A stretch of 64,000 bases of DNA from Certhia americana (taxonomy: Eukaryota > Chordata > Aves > Passeriformes > Certhiidae): NCBI GenBank assembly GCA_018697195.1, contig CM031872.1, forward strand, positions 7,118,930-7,182,929, written 5' to 3'. Each line of letters starts with the position of its first letter. Position 1 is the stretch's first letter. This document shows positions 58,101 to 64,000 of the stretch, in pieces. Both the position numbers and the translations under genes were made by a program. A model generated the notes under the pieces. That model had not been told where the DNA came from and ran no database searches. It saw only the letters and a list, made by a program, of their open reading frames with translations.

Positions 58101-61100
58101 CAGCTGCTCATGCTCGACTCCAACCCCGAGCCTTCCTGCTGGGGTGGGGGTGAGGGCATTCGAGCTCGCTGGGTGCAGCTGAGAACATCTCCCAGAGAAA
58201 CGGGAGCCACGATAGCTGGAGGGGACAGGTCTGCTCTCCTAATGGCTTCGGAGCCCAGTTAAGCAAACGAACAAACCCAGGGGAGCTGTGGCTTTCGGCC
58301 GACCCATCTGCTCCACACTCCCTGCCCATAGGCACTGGGAGCCAGCTGGAAGCCCTTGGAGCCCTGGTACCACCAGGAATGGCACCAAGAGCCTCCTCGA
58401 GGCCAGAGGAGCCAGGGTTCAATGAGCCAGGGTTCAGGGGAGGTGATAAACAGATCAGTACCCCAGCCCAGCCCCACAGGCATGTCCCAGCTTCCTGGGC
58501 CTTGGGACAGACATGTCCTTGCAATGAAGGCTGGAAGCCAGCTGATGTGTAACTGTTCAGCCTGGGGAGGAGAGGTTTGGGGGAGAACTTAGAGTCCCTT
58601 CCAGTGTTTCCAGGGGCTCCAGGAGAGCTGGAGATGGACTTTGGACAAGGGCCTGAAGTGATAGGACAAAGGGGAATGGCCTTAAGTGGAAGGAAGGAAG
58701 GGTTAGGTCAGATATTAGGCAGAAATACTTTACCATAGAGGTGGTGAGACCCTGGCACAGGGTGCCCAGAGCAGCTGTCCTGTCCCTGGATCCCTGGAAG
58801 TTTCCAGGGCCAGGTTGGAGAGGGGCTTGGAGCAACTTGGGATAGTGGAAGGTGTCCCTGCTCATAGCAGAGGGATAAAATTGGATGATTTTAAAGATTC
58901 CTTCCAACCCAAACCAGTCTGTGGTTCCATGACTCTGTTCAAGGAGGGACTGCTTCTTCCAGATTTTTAAGTGGACAGAGCTGAGCCAGAGCCTGACTCA
59001 GAGAGGAAGAGCATCTCTGGTCCCAGAGCCTTACAAACCCATGGAGCCTTCCTTCAGCTGTCCCCAGTAATGAGTTTTCCCAGTCCAGGGCAACAGCCAG
59101 GTTGTGCTCCCTGATGTGGAACAGTGGAGCAAGATTTTGGTTGGGTTTTGTGACCTGGCTGCACATCCTGCCAGCTGATGCTTTAACCCTCATTGGGGCA
59201 GAATCACTCTCAAGGTTTCTCCCCTATTTGAGCCCCCTGACACAGAAATTATGTACTCAGAGGTGTGGCCAAGTTCAGAATGGCCCTCCAGGTGCTGCTG
59301 TGATGTGCCCAACCCTTCCCAGCCTCTCGTGTTGGTATCATGGAAGGAAAGGCTCTGGTGAAGATCCAGGTTTCCTGCACCCTTGGCCATGTCCTGCCCC
59401 ACAGCAGCAGATGAGCAGAATCCCCTGCAGCATAACTGACACAGATGGGTCAGCAGGATCCCAGCCCAAAATGGAAAGCCTTTGGCCAAAAATAAAACAA
59501 GAAGGTACAAAATCCTCCCCTCTTTCCCCATCAAAGAGCTGGCCACATTCTGACTAAATTGCTGTGAGTAAAAAAGCACCTGCTCAGAGAGACAGGGAGG
59601 AATGGAGTTATCCACAACCTTGTCCCCAAGTGCTTGTCACAGCCACCCCAGTGCCTGGTGCTTGACTGCAAGGAAGGCCTGGGAGATGCCCCAGGGTAAA
59701 GAGCAGGGAGTTGCTGGGGCAGGAGGATGCCAAGGAGCAGGGAATGTGGAGGGACAGCAGGGTGGGTACCTGGGGTGCTCGGGCTGAGGAAGAGGAGACA
59801 GGGGATGGGACAGGAGAGGGAGGACCCACACTGAACCATCCCCAGCTGCAGGTGCCCGTAGGAGCAGGGCTGTCCCCGCAGCCCCCGGAGCCCTCCCACC
59901 CCATGGGCCCTGGTTTCAATCAGCCCTCGATCACACACTGTTTGCTTTTGCTGACAGCTCATTTACTCGCACTTGTCAAGCACGTTGTAAATAAGTGAGA
60001 GAAACAGCCCTGCCCTTCCTGACCAGCGGGACGGCCAGGAAGGGGCCGGCCAGTCCCCCCCGGGCCGCTCATTCCCAGCACCGGAGCCAGCGCTGCCAGG
60101 AAGGGCCGGGGTCATCCACGCCTGCTCACAGCCAGGGTTGGGAAACTGCTGAGCATCCACCACCTCCCTCGGGAAACAAGGGGAGCACCCGTCCTGGACT
60201 CCCAAAGTCCACACCACCGAGTGTCCATAATTATTTAGCTTAAGGATAATCTGCATCTTTCAGATACAGCCAGCCATCATCTCCGAGGTAATCTCAGGTC
60301 ACGGAGCCAGAAGGGAAGAGTAATCAGCCGTTCTGAGTGTGGAAGACACAAAGAAACAAGCAGTGAGAATCAGACGGTGGCAGCAGGTCGGTTACACACA
60401 GGGGTTGGTGCTGTGGATCTTTTCCCTGGCAGCCAAAGCTGGAGCAGCTCCAGCCCCTGTGCCTTGCCCTGCCCCTGCTCTGCAGTTTGGCTGATTTACC
60501 CCGAGCTGGTGCAGCAATTCGAGGGTAGCCCAGCACTGATGGTCAGCACCATGACCCGGGGTTAACTCAGTTAATGCACAAAGCTGCTCTTCTATGATCA
60601 CATTGCCCTGGCTGTGGTTCCTGGCAGCCCCAGCAAACCTCCAGGCTCCACACAGCCCCATTTGGGAAGGTTTGCTCCATGCTAACTCACCATGGAGATA
60701 TGTTTTACAGGGGCTTGCTCAGCACAGGGCAGGGAGCAGCATCCCAGGGCAGACCCGGACACAAGGACGAGAGGGAGAAGGCTCAGCAGATGGAGAAAAT
60801 ACCCACTGAGTAATTCCTGAGAGCTGCTGCAGCTGGCTGGGTGGGTTTGCAGCTCAGGGAAGTTCTTAGAGTGGCAGCAGAGCCCTATTTGCACCACATC
60901 TACCAGACACTGGGGACAGAGAGCTGGACCACATCAGCCATGCTATCCTATCCCCAGAGCTCCTCCTGCACTGACTCTGGCAGGAAAAGCCCACTGGGAG
61001 CAGGGCTGGACTATTACAGCTGCATCCCTCATGGATTTGTCTTCCTCCATCTCCAGAAGCAGACACTACATTTACTCAAATCCCCCAGAAATCAACAGCT

Positions 61101-63951
61101 TTGCTCCAAAACCAGCTCTGAAAGCAGCAGTAACGTGGCCCCTACAGGGCTCATCCTCCTGGCCTGACACCATCCTCCCTGGGGACACTGCCAGAGGCAC
61201 TGCCAGAGACACTGCCAGAGGCAGTGACAGCTCTGCAGCGCCCTGTCCCTGAGCCACAGGGACCTTCCTGCCCTTAGTGCTGCCCTACCCAGGCAGAGTT
61301 CAGAGGGGGCCTTAAAAAAGAGGAGGTACCATCCCAAAGCCCAAAATCTGTCTGATTTCTGCACAGCTTGAAGGCTGCCACTGGTGGCAGCCATGGAGGC
61401 TCCTGAGGAGCTGCTCTGTGCTTGGACAGTGTCCCTTTTCCTGGCTGCAGCACACAGCTGGCACATGGCTCAGCTCTGCTGGTAATGAGGCTGTGCTGGC
61501 CCCTCATTCCCACCCCACAGCAAAGCCCACATCCCCCTTGGCCAGACTGTGGCCACAGCAAAATTAGTTGCCTCTTGCTCAGTTGGAGCAGTTTTGAAGG
61601 CTCTGCAAATCAGATTCCTGGCCAGGCTGATATTTCCAGCTTAATTTGTCTATTCACAGAGCACAGACACTGGGTTTTTTCCCTAAATAGCCCTAGTATC
61701 AAATGACTGGTAATCCAAGCTAATGGATCAGTTCTCCCTTGCTAGAAGCAGCTGATTTTCCCAGCTCCTGCCTCCCACTGCTCTGGCATCTCCACAGAGG
61801 TCTGTCCAGACAAACCAGACTGGACACAGCCCCAGCAGCAGCTCTCCCAGGTCAGGCTCCTGCCCAGCCCTGTATGCCCAGCCTGCCTCAAGAACCCTGC
61901 CCTGTCCCCTCAGGACCTCCCTCCCCACACTGCTCCTTGCATTTCACACCAGGTTTGCTTTAAAATTGCATCCTGTGCACTTTACACCTTGCTGGATGGG
62001 AAGGTGCTATAAACTCAATTTCAAGTGTCTGGTAGTGGCTGTCACACTGCTTTGCTCCCTCCTGGCTCCACACCCCACCAGCGGGATTTCCATCAGCTTT
62101 GGCAAGGTAAACCCCCTTTGTCACAACTATGGAGGGGCCATGACGGCTCTCCACAGCACCCAAAGAACACCCTCTTGGCTTCTGAGGCACAGAAAAGACA
62201 TCACAGAAAGGGATGTGATGTCTTCTGGAGTGCTTTTTCACCTGTCCAGCAGGCAGGTTCCTTCCACAACTCAGGGAACAGACACTCCAGGGCTTTGCTC
62301 TGAGCGCAGCTCTACATCCTGCCATGAACAGTCTAGGCTAGGGGGGGCAAACAGCACCATGCCCTGAAAGCCCAAACAGCCCAGAGCTCCTGTCATGATG
62401 GAGCACCACCAAGATGCACCTGTTTAGGACCTGTTTGGGATACTCAGATTGGAAACGTCCCTGCACAACTTCACCATGGCTGATCCCCAGCCTGTGGTAG
62501 GATCGCACCCAGCTGAGCACAGAGCCACGCCAAGGCCCTGGCAGCAACCTCATCCCATGGATTCCAGCAGGTTCCCTATGCCTGGGCACAGAGCTGTGCC
62601 AGCAAGATGCAGCCCAGGACAGCAGGAGCCATGACCGAGAGCTGTCACTTCCCTGAATCAGCTGCCCGGGGTTTGCAGAGTGGGAGGTTTGGTTGGTAAC
62701 GAGGTTCTCAGGCTTTTTGTGCTGCTGTTGCTATTTTAGTCTGCCTGAAACGTGCAGGAAAAGGAATCTAGAGGCTGTGTCTCCTGCGGAGATGTTTGTG
62801 CTGACCCAGTTTGGGAGGCTGCAGGGCCACGGCCACATCTCCCTGCTCCAGCGCCATCTCCAGCTGTGCCGTGGCTCCAAGGACAAGCCACCTGCCCTGG
62901 AGCCAGCCCAGCCACACAGGGACAGTGACGTGAGGCAGGAGCTGCTCCACCACCCTCCACCAGCCAAGGGAGGGATCCAGGGGTTTTATGCCCTAAATCC
63001 CCGCCTGCAGCACTTAAAGCTCTTCAAACACTCGGCACAGGGGTTTCTCTTCTCCCAGAGCAGTGTCACCCAGCAACAATCCAAACCCAACCCCCGGGAC
63101 ACAAGATGATCCAGCAGAGACTGCCTGTCCCAGACAGCTCCGTGGGGCAGCCCCAGCCCCAGAGGAGGTGGATGAGGGTGTTCACTACACCCACGCAGGG
63201 CAGGCGTGCGTGACAGAGCCTGAGCCCTCCACACACACATTTCTCTGCCAGAGCTGCTGAGACAGCACTCCCGGGGCAGGCTGGAGCTCTTCAGTGTGGG
63301 AAAGTGTGGGCTGCCTTGCTGGGCGTGAAAAACAGCACTCCCCAAATGACCCCTCTGTGCGTTGAGGACATCTTTGGGGTCAGGATCAAACACCTGAGCC
63401 CACCCAAGTGCTCAGAAGGGGCAAATCTCTGCCCCACTACTCCCGTGACCTCAGCCTTTACATCAGCACCCAAAGATCACAGCTAGAACCTCTCCCTCTG
63501 CTCTCAGTCCTGCCCCAGAGGCGAGCTCTCAGAGCAGGCTGGCCATGGGGCTGTAGAGCCTCAGCTGCCCAAATACCCAAATACAGATGCTGGGAGGTGT
63601 CAGCCCAGTCTGCCTCAGCGCCAGCCAGCAGATGCAAATGCAGCCACTGCTCTTCAGGCAGGACAGGAAGCTGCAGACACAGCAGTGCCTGAATCTCACT
63701 CCTCACCTGGCAAACAAACAGCCTCCTGCACAGCCCTCCTGGCAGGAGCATCACTGAGCAAAGCTGCACAGAGGCAGAGCCTGCTGTGCTCCAGGCAGGA
63801 ATTTCCAGCTCCCGCGTGGGTCTCTTACCTTGCTCTCCGTAGGAGCTGCTGCCGGATGTTGCTGCTTGGTGATGTTCTCAGCCAGACACCAGCAGATCCT
63901 CTTCTTCTGCTCCTGGGAGTAAGCCTCCAAACTTAATAAGCACTCCGACTT
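39997..63951 (-). CDS. RGS3: RGS3, regulator of G-protein signalling 3 (spliced, 5' part outside window)
   Basis: RGS3 is a GTPase-activating protein that speeds GTP hydrolysis by Gi- and Gq-class G-alpha subunits and so ends GPCR signals. Long isoforms also carry C2 and PDZ domains. Seven exons are visible: 63829-63951, 49169-49813, 45761-45834, 41937-42038, 41069-41130, 40276-40442 and 39997-40182. All junctions are GT-AG and phases agree. Joined, they give 1359 nt, or 452 codons plus stop. Order in the joined protein: residues 1-41 end a PH-like region; 42-256 form a linker with an acidic tract and a basic RRRTHSEG site; 257-315 are basic residues leading to the R4-type helix; about 328-441 are the RGS box. 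The family-typical EENLEFW, CFDLAQ and [12 protein letters not shown] blocks are intact. Asn353 and Asn405 match the Asn88 and Asn128 positions of RGS4 that contact G-alpha. The upstream exons lie beyond the right edge. Identity rests on remembered mammalian RGS3 and is very secure. Confidence 0.97.
40276..40442 (-). CDS. RGS3: RGS3 coding exon: RGS box core
   Basis: This 167-nt exon encodes [20 protein letters not shown] followed by [17 protein letters not shown] and on to AIQSCKE. It contains the EEN motif, whose Asn (residue 353 in the joined protein) corresponds to the G-alpha-contacting Asn88 of RGS4. Acceptor TCCCCCACAG supplies AC to complete a Tyr codon; donor AAGGAG|GTGAGT leaves phase 0. 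No substitution is seen at positions known to abolish GAP activity, so the domain is predicted to be active. Confidence 0.96.
41069..41130 (-). CDS. RGS3: RGS3 coding exon: entry to the RGS box
   Basis: This 62-nt exon encodes [20 protein letters not shown], preceded by a split Lys codon and followed by a split Tyr codon. Acceptor TTTTCCACAG and donor CAAAT|GTAAGT are both consensus. EEALKW.DSL.KLL.HK is the conserved first helix of R4 RGS boxes. In joined numbering it covers residues 315-336. A minus-strand open frame runs past the donor, but the in-frame jump to GLAAFRAF in the next exon makes the splice certain. Confidence 0.94.
41937..42038 (-). CDS. RGS3: RGS3 coding exon: start of the R4 core
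   Basis: This 102-nt exon encodes [18 protein letters not shown] followed by [16 protein letters not shown]. The acceptor is TTCTCTCTAG and the donor is CTCAA|GTAAGT. AKDMK-RLG is the hallmark of the R4 family (RGS4, RGS5 and RGS16 have AK-x-K-RLG), where it continues an amphipathic membrane-binding helix. Its first base completes a codon from the previous exon, so any first exon ending two bases into a codon can be spliced to it. Both alternative first exons described here do exactly that. It is therefore the shared acceptor for long and short isoforms. Confidence 0.95.
42141..42256 (-). CDS. RGS3: Alternative first coding exon of a short RGS3 isoform (MPFF form)
   Basis: ATG at 42256-42254 sits in a fair start context (GCAGCCATGC). 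It opens 38 codons, [20 protein letters not shown] and on to SLQRRHTMK, then two bases (GA). Read past the donor, the frame meets a TAG at once, so splicing is required. Donor GA|GTAGGT leaves two bases that, with the A opening the exon at 42038, make Glu, giving [16 protein letters not shown] known short mammalian RGS3 isoform has [10 protein letters not shown] at the same junction, which strongly supports this exon. The predicted protein is 210 residues. Only 102 bp separate it from the shared acceptor. The exon lies in a CpG-rich patch, with an 18-bp minisatellite directly upstream. Confidence 0.8.
42261..42357. repeat. 18-bp minisatellite, five copies plus a partial one
   Basis: The unit GAGGGGACAGCCCGAGCC repeats head to tail. 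The first copy differs at two positions, the second at one, the next three are identical, and a partial copy follows. Being a multiple of three, the array stays open as a hexapeptide repeat on either strand, but lies upstream of the MPFF start codon, so it is probably leader or promoter sequence. Confidence 0.9.
42655..43115. promoter_or_regulatory. Second CpG-rich patch upstream of the MPFF exon
   Basis: GC- and CpG-rich intronic sequence (GCTGCGGCGGGGCGGAGCGG near 42,676; CGCCGCGGGAAAAGG near 42,986) separated from the first patch by about 100 bp of plainer DNA. It contains short runs of C and no recognisable exon. It could be part of the same promoter region. Confidence 0.35.
43116..44589. 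other. RGS3 intron between the alternative first exons
   Basis: No exon or interspersed repeat is recognised. From 43,180 to 43,580 the DNA is AT-rich and repeat-poor, with motifs such as TAATTACATG and ATTTAAAATAC, and could be a conserved intronic element. A 21-bp direct repeat lies at 44183-44203 and 44224-44244. Confidence 0.5.
44183..44244. repeat. 21-bp direct repeat, two copies
   Basis: CCAGCTGGAACACACCAGGC followed by A occurs at 44183-44203 and again at 44224-44244, 41 bp apart and exact. No mobile-element hallmark is seen. Confidence 0.85.
44561..44604 (-). CDS. RGS3: Candidate alternative first coding exon of a minimal RGS3 isoform (MYHA form)
   Basis: Minus-strand ATG at 44604 opens [14 protein letters not shown] plus two bases (AG), ending at donor GGAAAG|GTAGGA. 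Spliced to the exon at 42038 it gives [17 protein letters not shown]. This has the form of R4 N-termini such as RGS5 and RGS16 (CLERAK) and RGS4, where the segment is an amphipathic membrane helix. The predicted protein is 186 residues, or 182 if the second ATG at 44592, in the better context CGCCATGG, is used. A TATA-like TATTTATG lies about 60 bp upstream. Phase, family resemblance and promoter context all agree, but no transcript can be seen. Confidence 0.65.
44590..45170. promoter_or_regulatory. CpG-rich patch, candidate internal RGS3 promoter
   Basis: CpG dinucleotides are dense here (GGCCGGCAGCGTG, CCCCGCCGCGCC, GAGGCAGCGCGGGCCG), unlike the CpG-poor flanks. The patch overlaps and lies upstream of the candidate MYHA first exon, so it is the natural promoter for it. 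Confidence 0.5.
44661..44668 (-). promoter_or_regulatory. TATA-like box for the 44.6-kb RGS3 first exon
   Basis: In gene direction the sequence reads GAGTATTTATGG, 57-64 bp before the ATG at 44604. Initiation about 30 bp downstream would leave a leader of roughly 30 nt. The surrounding 44.6-45.2 kb is CpG-rich. Confidence 0.45.
45171..45760. other. RGS3 intron upstream of the MYHA exon
   Basis: Moderately GC-rich intron (45.25-45.48 kb has scattered CpGs). No exon or repeat family is recognised. Confidence 0.5.
45761..45834 (-). CDS. RGS3: RGS3 coding exon: LSGAD basic segment
   Basis: This 74-nt exon begins at acceptor CTCCCCAG|CTGAGT and ends GAGCCT|GTAAGT. It encodes [13 protein letters not shown] followed by [12 protein letters not shown], aligning with the mammalian MSGADTVGDDDEASRKRK segment. 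It starts in phase 0 and ends two bases into a Leu codon completed by the first base of the next exon. The mammalian copy opens with Met, here replaced by Leu (CTG), so an isoform initiating at this point would not be available by ATG. The basic RKKRSR cluster could help membrane or nuclear targeting, which is inference. Confidence 0.93.
46540..46830. promoter_or_regulatory. CpG-rich patch of unknown role inside an RGS3 intron
   Basis: Dense CpGs (CCCGCGGCCGGGCCGTGG, GTTTATCGGCCCCGAACAAT) in otherwise CpG-poor intron. A minus-strand frame crosses it, but no first exon with both a good donor and a compatible phase stands out. Confidence 0.35.
47260..47400. repeat. Degenerate G-rich tandem array
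   Basis: Imperfect repeats of about 14-15 bp built on GGGCAATGGGAGCA and GGGAACGGGGCAG run through this stretch. The G-runs on the plus strand could form quadruplexes. Unit boundaries drift, so copy number is uncertain. Confidence 0.7.
47751..47823. repeat. 9-bp tandem repeat (GGGCTGCAG)n
   Basis: About eight copies of GGGCTGCAG, two with CTG in place of CAG. The unit contains PstI-like palindromes CTGCAG. It is intronic. Confidence 0.9.
49169..49813 (-). CDS. RGS3: RGS3 coding exon: acidic linker
   Basis: This 645-nt phase-0 exon (215 codons) opens with ATG ([10 protein letters not shown]), just after the acceptor CTCTCGCAG, and ends HRK|GTACGT. Mammalian RGS3 has a corresponding MFETEADEK start for its classical 519-residue isoform, so the ATG probably serves both as an internal codon of the long form and as a start for transcripts begun in the 14-kb intron. 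Within the exon: Ala/Pro-rich residues 24-63; the conserved [13 protein letters not shown] block at 67-79; an acidic run at about 94-116; KRSSMIET at 125-132; and [14 protein letters not shown] at 146-159, a basophilic-kinase-like site (RGS3 is known to bind 14-3-3). The linker is clearly shorter than the mammalian one as I remember it, lacking the repeated Pro/Gln/Ser-rich part. The long plus-strand frame over this exon is the antisense shadow of the acidic codons. Confidence 0.95.
52128..52475 (-). mobile_element. CR1 LINE fragment in an RGS3 intron
   Basis: TCATGGACTCACACGTTGG, TTCACATTGGAAGGAACC, GGGATCCAGGGGCAGCCACAG, GGGCACCCTGTGCCAGGCCC and AGCTCTCCTAGAGCC are diverged reverse CR1 3' sequence. 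Confidence 0.88.
54820..55150. promoter_or_regulatory. CpG-rich patch with a possible non-coding RGS3 first exon
   Basis: The patch is CpG-dense. On the minus strand a strong donor (CCCTCGG|GTAAGC) falls at 54906/54905 after GC-rich sequence. Joined to the exon at 49813 it would act as a 5' leader for translation from the ATG that opens that exon. Reading frame through the junction is not maintained, so it would be non-coding. Support is compositional only. Confidence 0.35.
55480..55960. promoter_or_regulatory. Strong CpG-rich patch with a second possible first exon
   Basis: One of the most CpG-dense stretches in the window (GAGCGAGCGGTATCTCCGCC, GCCCGCGGCGGCTCTCGG). On the minus strand a donor CATTTG|GTAGGT occurs at 55602/55601, following a short upstream frame that begins [17 protein letters not shown] and stops. 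Both features suit a non-coding first exon for the RGS3 form starting at 49813. A plus-strand TATTTATGG near 55,810 could serve the other direction. Confidence 0.4.
57960..58025. repeat. C-run and GC-rich low-complexity sequence
   Basis: A run of C is followed by CTCCCCGCCGGGCTGCCGGC. Downstream on the plus strand come an inverted CCAAT (ATTGG at 58040) and TTTAAAA at 58066-58072, a promoter-like order, but no first exon is supported. Confidence 0.6.
58545..58942 (+). mobile_element. CR1 LINE fragment in an RGS3 intron
   Basis: TTAGGTCAGATATTAGGCAG, CCTGGCACAGGGTGCCCAGAG, GGGATAGTGGAAGGTGTCCC and TTCCAACCCAAACCAGTCTG with tail GGTTCCATGACTCTG are sense CR1 3' sequence, antisense to RGS3. Confidence 0.9.
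61185..61222. repeat. 12-bp tandem repeat, three copies
   Basis: CACTGCCAGAGG/A is repeated three times and followed by a degenerate copy. It is intronic and short. Confidence 0.8.
63829..63951 (-). CDS. RGS3: RGS3 coding exon: end of PH-like region
   Basis: This exon encodes 41 residues containing [16 protein letters not shown], which matches the mammalian PDZ-RGS3 segment that follows the PDZ domain, where it resembles the last helix of a PH-like fold. The acceptor is TTTACGTCAG and the donor is CAAG|GTAAGA. Both ends are in phase 0, so it joins directly to the exon starting at 49813 across a 14.0-kb intron. It is the most upstream exon of the gene in the window and shows that the long isoform continues off the right edge. 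Only 49 bases lie between the exon and the window end, all of it intron. Confidence 0.93.
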
Positions 63952-64000
63952 CTGACGTAAAGGAAACACAGGCAGGGAGAAGGTCATTAGCTGTGTGTCG

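Larger units (their letters stand above)
49814..63828. other. RGS3 14-kb intron
   Basis: No constitutive exon is seen between the PH-like exon and the acidic-linker exon. The intron carries two CR1 fragments (52.1 and 58.5 kb), CpG-rich patches at 54.8-55.15 and 55.5-55.96 kb, a GC-rich patch with a 14-16-base C run near 57,965-58,020 and a short 12-bp tandem at 61,185. A 315-codon plus-strand frame at 52,497-53,444 has no recognised family. AT-richer, repeat-poor stretches lie at 53.15-53.6 and 54.1-54.56 kb. Confidence 0.6.

Noticed and set aside
1..64000. A previously undescribed system such as a gene cluster or defence locus
   Set aside because: The content is one known vertebrate gene, common avian repeats and non-coding DNA. 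Nothing supports a novel multi-gene system.

Overview
This window is vertebrate nuclear DNA, most probably from a songbird (Passeriformes). Three things point there. At least 13 truncated CR1 LINE copies are scattered on both strands, keeping the usual avian 3' end and ATTCTATG-type tail. One element at about 22.4 kb has a tRNA-Ile-like head fused to a CR1-type tail, the layout of the passerine SINE TguSINE1. The introns are short, and CpG-rich promoter-like patches are compact. There is no sign of bacterial, viral or plasmid organisation, and nearly all long open frames are chance frames or shadows.

One protein-coding gene can be supported: RGS3 (regulator of G-protein signalling 3) on the minus strand. 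It fills the right-hand part of the window, from a poly(A) site near 38,948 to beyond the right edge. Seven coding exons join in frame with consensus splice sites: 63829-63951, 49169-49813, 45761-45834, 41937-42038, 41069-41130, 40276-40442 and 39997-40182. Together they give the last 452 residues of the long PDZ-RGS3-type protein: the end of a PH-like region, a linker with an acidic tract, and the R4-type RGS box. The 5' exons (C2, PDZ, most of the PH-like region) lie outside the window.

Inside the gene, CpG-rich patches at about 42.0-43.1, 44.6-45.2, 46.5-46.9, 54.8-55.15 and 55.5-55.96 kb suggest several internal promoters. Two of them carry candidate alternative coding first exons: 42141-42256 (38 codons plus 2 nt) and 44561-44604 (14 codons plus 2 nt, with an upstream TATA-like box). 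Both end in the phase needed to splice into the exon at 42038 and would give short, nearly RGS-box-only proteins. Two further CpG-rich patches, near 55.0 and 55.7 kb, could supply non-coding first exons for a form starting at the ATG that opens exon 49169-49813.

The left part (1-38.9 kb) looks intergenic, downstream of RGS3. It holds CR1 fragments, the SINE, three large simple repeats (a 121-bp polypyrimidine tract, a TGAGA array, and a TAGAA array that contains a 10-N assembly gap), and several AT-rich, repeat-poor stretches that could be conserved regulatory DNA. In the human genome the gene beyond the RGS3 3' end is ZNF618, but no exon of it is recognisable here. I found no exotic new system. 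The most interesting material is the promoter and first-exon structure of RGS3, including a five-copy 18-bp minisatellite directly upstream of one start codon.
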